NCBI GenBank assembly: GCA_013368445.1
Contig: JAACJO010000016.1
Span: forward strand, 558,001 to 622,000
Source: Leucocoprinus leucothites
Taxonomy: Eukaryota > Basidiomycota > Agaricomycetes > Agaricales > Agaricaceae
Length of the DNA stretch: 64,000 bases
Direction of reading: 5' to 3'
The notes under the pieces were generated by a model. The model was given only the letters and a program-made list of their open reading frames with translations. It did not search any database and had not been told where the DNA came from. A program made the translations under genes and the position numbers. This document shows positions 60,114 to 64,000 of this stretch, piece after piece (the stretch's first letter is position 1; every line of letters starts with the position of its first letter).

Positions 60114-62457
60114 ATGCCGTCCAAGCTTAGTCCATACCAAACACCCGACTCAAATCCTTCGGCGCTGCTTAAGAATACCCCGGACGCAGTCCCATCCGTC
60201 GACGAGCTCGAACGAATACATTCCGAGCTGAGAATGCTACGGCAACGGGCAATTGACAGAGCCAAGAAAGCCGGCGACGACCTCAGGACTATTGAAGAAT
60301 CCATGCGCCGGATGAAGGAGAAGGAGAAGGGCAAACTCAAGGCCGTTGATAAGATCAAGCGCGAGCGAGACTGTACGTCAATTTTCTCTAACAAGCTTGC
60401 CTTTTGAAACTCACGGACCCTGTTCACATCACGCAATATACTATCTTGTTCTGACGCGTTTGCCCCGCTTGCGTCATAACTCGACTCTACTGCACGGTGT
60501 TAATCTCTGCTGGATCTTCTTCCTTCTTATAAACTATTCGACCGACGCGCTTGTGGTCTTACCTACATGTTACCTGCTTCCAAACAGTTACACCTTTACT
60601 CGACGGCGACGATCCCAAATTATCCGCTGTTCATGGTTCAAAGTCGCGAAACAGTTCCCTTCCCTTGTCCGCAAATACCCCTGTTTCACGTGGCTCGTTT
60701 GACTCGAGAAATCGCAAGTGAGTACACCTCTACTAAGCGCCACTGACAAGAATCTCATGCTTCATTAAAGTCCTCTCGAGGAATTTAAGAAGAAAAAGAA
60801 GAAGCGGAAACGAGAGGATGATAGTGACGCTGACGCTGGTATGTTGCTGCTGCTCACCAAGCCCGCATGAGCTAATTTAAGGCAGATTCCCGACCCCGTA
60901 AATCCACCCCACCGGTTAACCACACACCCACTTTTATCCCCCCTCCACCCAAAGCCTCAAAACCATCAGCGCTCACGCCTCAACCTCATTCAAAGGTTTG
61001 TCAATATACCCATCACTTAATCCTCCGTTCTCAACCTCCTCCAGCCCCTCGTAGGGCCCGATTTCTCCGTCCCATCCTCCCAATCCCTCCTACAACCCCG
61101 ACCTCCAGTACCGCCACCTCCAATACCAGGTCCAAGCAAGCCTTCCGAAGTAATGGAAGACTTTAGTAAAGCCAAACAACCAACACAAACCCTCGTAACC
61201 ACATTCTATTCAAGCATCGAGCCCTGGATACGACCCATTCGCGAAGAAGACGTCGGTTTTCTCGAATACACAGGCGATGAAATCGAGCCCTTTATCATGC
61301 CCAAACTCGGTCGACATTACACGGAGATATGGGAGGACCAGGACTCAGGACTACTGCCATCTGTGGTTCTTAACCACCAGGAAGCTCCTGCATCTCAGTT
61401 TACACCTCCAGAACCAAAGTGGGATCCTTCAACGCTTGCAGACATGGATCTAGTAACGGAAGAAAAGGCTCATGGGCCATTGACGGAAAGAGTGATCAGC
61501 GCACTTTTACCTCTGCCTGATCAGTCGGGATGGAAAGGCGTGAAGGCAGCGGAGGATGCTATGGAGGGACGACCGGGAGGAAGCGGAGCTGCTGCTGCAC
61601 GGAAGGAGCGGTTGAATGTGACAGATTTAGAGGCGAGAATACGTGATAACCTTCGGTTTCACGGTTTGCTCGACGTTCCTGTGAGTACCCTCTCCCCCCT
61701 CCCTCCCATCCACATCATCACCTAACACTCGGACTTTCAGCCAGATTTCACCGAAAAAGTAGACGATCCAATTGCAACCGCACTCCGCCAAGCACAAGCC
61801 GAACTCCGTCAAGTAATAGCAGCCAATAAGGCGCGCAAAACGCGTCTAATATCCATCGCCCGTGATCGACTAGGGTACCAAGAGTATCTCGAACTCCGAG
61901 ACTCCATCGACAAAAACATCAGTACCCTCTTCTCCAAACTCCAGAAAAAGGATACTCCGAAACTGAGCAAGAAAAAGAAAAAATCCGAGGGATCTGAATC
62001 TGGTGTCAACGCGAATGGCGGCGGCGGCGCCACCGCAAACGGAGTGGGGAATGGTAGTACCGGAGGTGGCATGTTAAGCAATCTCGCACCCTGTCCAGCG
62101 TCAATCGGGTTCAACCAAGACGACGATCAATTTCTTCTCGTCAACGACCAACTAAAGCACCTAGTTGAAACGCGTAGACAATGGGTCGATACCGTCGGAT
62201 CTGTGTTCGAGCAAAAGGAACAAGAAAATCCTGGGAGGATATGGGGGCTTCCGAAGGAGAGTGTGTATAAGGGTATTGAGGAGGAAGTGCAGAGGTTGTT
62301 GGCTGATCCGGGACCGTTGTATACTGTGAGGGACGAGGATATTTTGAGGAATGGGGTTGTGGGGACCAGTGGGATTGTTCCCGGCAAGGCGAAGGTGAAG
62401 GGGAAGGAAAGAGCTGGGACGCATAGTCTTGGTGGAGATGAAATGGATTTGAGCTAG
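60114..62457 (+). CDS. ADA3: SAGA histone acetyltransferase complex subunit Ada3
   Basis: Exons: 60114-60372, 60588-60717, 60771-60838, 60886-60995, 61045-61680, 61741-62457, joining to 639 aa. The N-terminal third has a coiled coil (ELERIHSELRMLRQRAIDRA). A Lys-rich and then Pro-rich linker follows (KKKKKKRKRE; PPVPPPPIPG). The C-terminal half carries the Ada3 domain: DLEARIRDNLRFHGLLDV, then AELRQVIAANKARKTRL and RLGYQEYLELRDSIDKN. Ada3 bridges Gcn5 and Ada2 in SAGA/ADA and activates nucleosomal histone acetylation in the nucleus. The start is the first ATG in frame (MPSKLSPYQTP). Intron 1 (215 nt) is unusually long for this window. Confidence 0.92.
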
Positions 62458-62903
62458 GTTGGAAGATGCGAAAGGATCTTATTTGGTGATGATGTTAATC
62501 GCGATCCGTTGCGAGATTACTCAATTTTTCTTATTCAAAGCCTTTTTCCCCCCCTCCAGCAGTTTTCCCTTTTTTTTCTTCAGCTTACCTTATTCCTTCC
62601 TCACCACATCATCATCATCCCGCCTTTCGCATTCTCTTCCTTCTTTTGTAGTTGTTGCTGTTGTTGGTTGTCTAACATTATTCCTTCAACTCTCTGCGCA
62701 TAAATTTGCTATGTTGTATATCTCAAACTTCTCTCTTTCTCTCTGCTGTCACTGCTTAGCTGTACATCCCCATCATTTTTGTGTTGGACTAGGCATCGTG
62801 CATCAATTTGCATACCCCCACCTACCCGGTCTATAACACGAACAGAGTGTCCACGCAGAACGGAAGTCATAATAATAAGTATACTATGACAAATGAAGTA
62901 GAT
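62458..62903. other. Convergent 3' region, ADA3 / A34-like gene
   Basis: About 0.45 kb, pyrimidine-rich on the plus strand (62,545-62,660), between two convergent stops. Probably both 3' UTRs. Confidence 0.45.
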
Positions 62904-64000
62904 CTACCGCGAAGACATTTTGGCTTTCTTTGGCTTCTTAGTGGACCCACCAGCCTCTTCCTGATCTTCGCCTTTCCGTTTTTTACCCTTCTTTTCCTTC
63001 TCCACCTTGGGCACCGACTCCGGCTTTGACGAATCTTCTTCCATGTTGGCATCCGCGTCGCCCTTGAGCTGTTCGTCCTTGCCTTTTCCCTTCGCAGCGG
63101 CTTTTTCTTTCTTCATTTTACTCTTCTTGCTGGTATCTGTTGTGGGCGGCGCTGGAGTAGGAAGTTGGACGTTACTGTCTACTTCCATCATAGGCGCATC
63201 TTGTGATTCTGGTTCTTTGCTTTCACCCTCGCCCTCACCCTCGCCTTCATCTTCAGTGTGAAAAACGTGGTGGGGGTCTATGAGAGATCCATACGGCATG
63301 AATCGGTGTGTGAGGAGCTCGGACGGGTATTTTTGTCTTGGTGGATTTTTGTATTTCGTCGCCGAGCCAGTTGTTGTCGTCGTTGATGGAGCGGTTTCGG
63401 ATGGGGTGGGTTCAGGTGGATGAGCGGATATGATTAGGTGGCGAGATATAGGTTTCGGAGCTACCAAGGAAACGAAATACAAACCCGTCAACGGGGTAGA
63501 AATGTACAAGAGGATGGAAATGTAGACGTACCAGTGTATAGCTTTCCATTCTTACTTTTTCGAGGTAACAGGCATGTCAACGATCGGAGTTCTTCACCAC
63601 CAACATTGACGATGGAAGAAGAACCGGCTTCGTTGTTCGTATCTTCATCGCCTAATGACCAGATATCATACGAAGTATGTTTTCGTTTAAGAGCACCTAT
63701 CCGGCTCGTTACGCGTTTTCCTTTCGTGGACGTGGTTAAGGTTTTAGCAGAGAGGTCTAGAGACAGCCCTTCGAGATGTTTGGGTTTAACCTGACACACA
63801 ACAGCAAAAATCCGAGCGAAAGAAATAAGTACTGGAGACGAGATTTCAGGAAAGATTAATAGATTACATTGTCAGGAACCCTGATAGCCCATAGCTCAAT
63901 ATCATCATTATTCTTCACAGCATCCCAGTCAAATTCACCGTTATCCTCGTTTGTGGCGATAAGTTTCGCGCCTGGTGGTGGCTTGAATGCCCAATTGAGG
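62904..64000 (-). CDS. RNA polymerase I subunit A34.5-like (5' end beyond window)
   Basis: Visible exons on the minus strand: from beyond 64000 to 63868, 63790-63532, 63460-62904. The part seen reads from NWAFKPPPGAKL through DDIELWAIRVPDNVKPKHL and EGLSLDL, a beta-sheet-like region fitting the A34.5/PAF49 dimerisation module. A middle segment contains LTCLLPRKSKNGKLYT, then APKPISRHLIIS. The tail of about 110 residues is extremely Lys/Glu-rich (KKSKMKKEKAAAKGKGK), ending KKPKKAKMSSR, as in A34.5 nucleolar tails. A34.5 pairs with A49 as a TFIIF-like module of Pol I. The family call rests on layout and the IELWAIRVP stretch. The start codon is not in the window. Confidence 0.72.

Noticed and set aside
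1..64000. tRNA genes, CRISPR arrays, bacterial operons
   Set aside because: No A/B-box pairs with cloverleaf potential, no regularly spaced repeats and no bacterial gene structure were found; intron-rich genes show the DNA is fungal nuclear.

Overview
The window reads as nuclear DNA of a filamentous basidiomycete, most likely a mushroom-forming Agaricomycete. Genes are split by many introns of about 45-75 nt. Products are eukaryotic (TFIIF beta, SAGA Ada3, an RNA polymerase I A34-like subunit, F-box and NACHT proteins). P450s and MFS transporters occur as tandem paralogues, as is common in wood- and litter-rot fungi. No rRNA, tRNA, CRISPR array, reverse transcriptase or transposase was recognised. 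All exon joins below were worked out by hand from frames, splice sites and paralogue comparison.

Layout. 1-3.2 kb: repeat copy A, cut by the window edge. 3.2-3.75 kb: decayed coding relic. 4.6-5.6 kb: dienelactone hydrolase (-). 5.9-6.3 kb: small hypothetical gene (-). 6.8-10.2 kb: repeat copy B with a small four-exon gene (-). 12.5-30.2 kb: six intact head-to-tail P450 genes (+), all with the same 12-exon structure. 30.9-32.4 kb: F-box protein (-). 33.05-34.3 kb: TFIIF beta (+). 35.4-38.9 kb and 40.0-44.0 kb: repeat copies C and D, each with the small gene (+). 46.1-48.4 kb: NACHT NTPase (-). 49.0-57.6 kb: three paralogous MFS transporters and one seven-helix membrane protein (-). 57.95-60.0 kb: SLC41/MgtE-type cation transporter with an apparent late frameshift (-). 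60.1-62.5 kb: ADA3 (+). 62.9->64.0 kb: A34-like Pol I subunit (-), open at the window end.

The most unusual item is the dispersed repeat (copies A-D). Each copy holds a conserved upstream block of about 3 kb and a small gene for a 140-170 aa protein I do not recognise. Three copies are complete in the window. A 28-residue core is identical in all three although many third codon positions differ, which points to selection on the protein. A and B point left, C and D point right, so the P450 array lies between inverted copies.

The P450 array has no terpene synthase, polyketide synthase or peptide synthetase beside it here, so its substrate cannot be read from context. The transporter block (three MFS, one 7TM protein, one SLC41 gene, one SLC41 relic) seems to have grown by local duplication. 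The right end is housekeeping transcription machinery.
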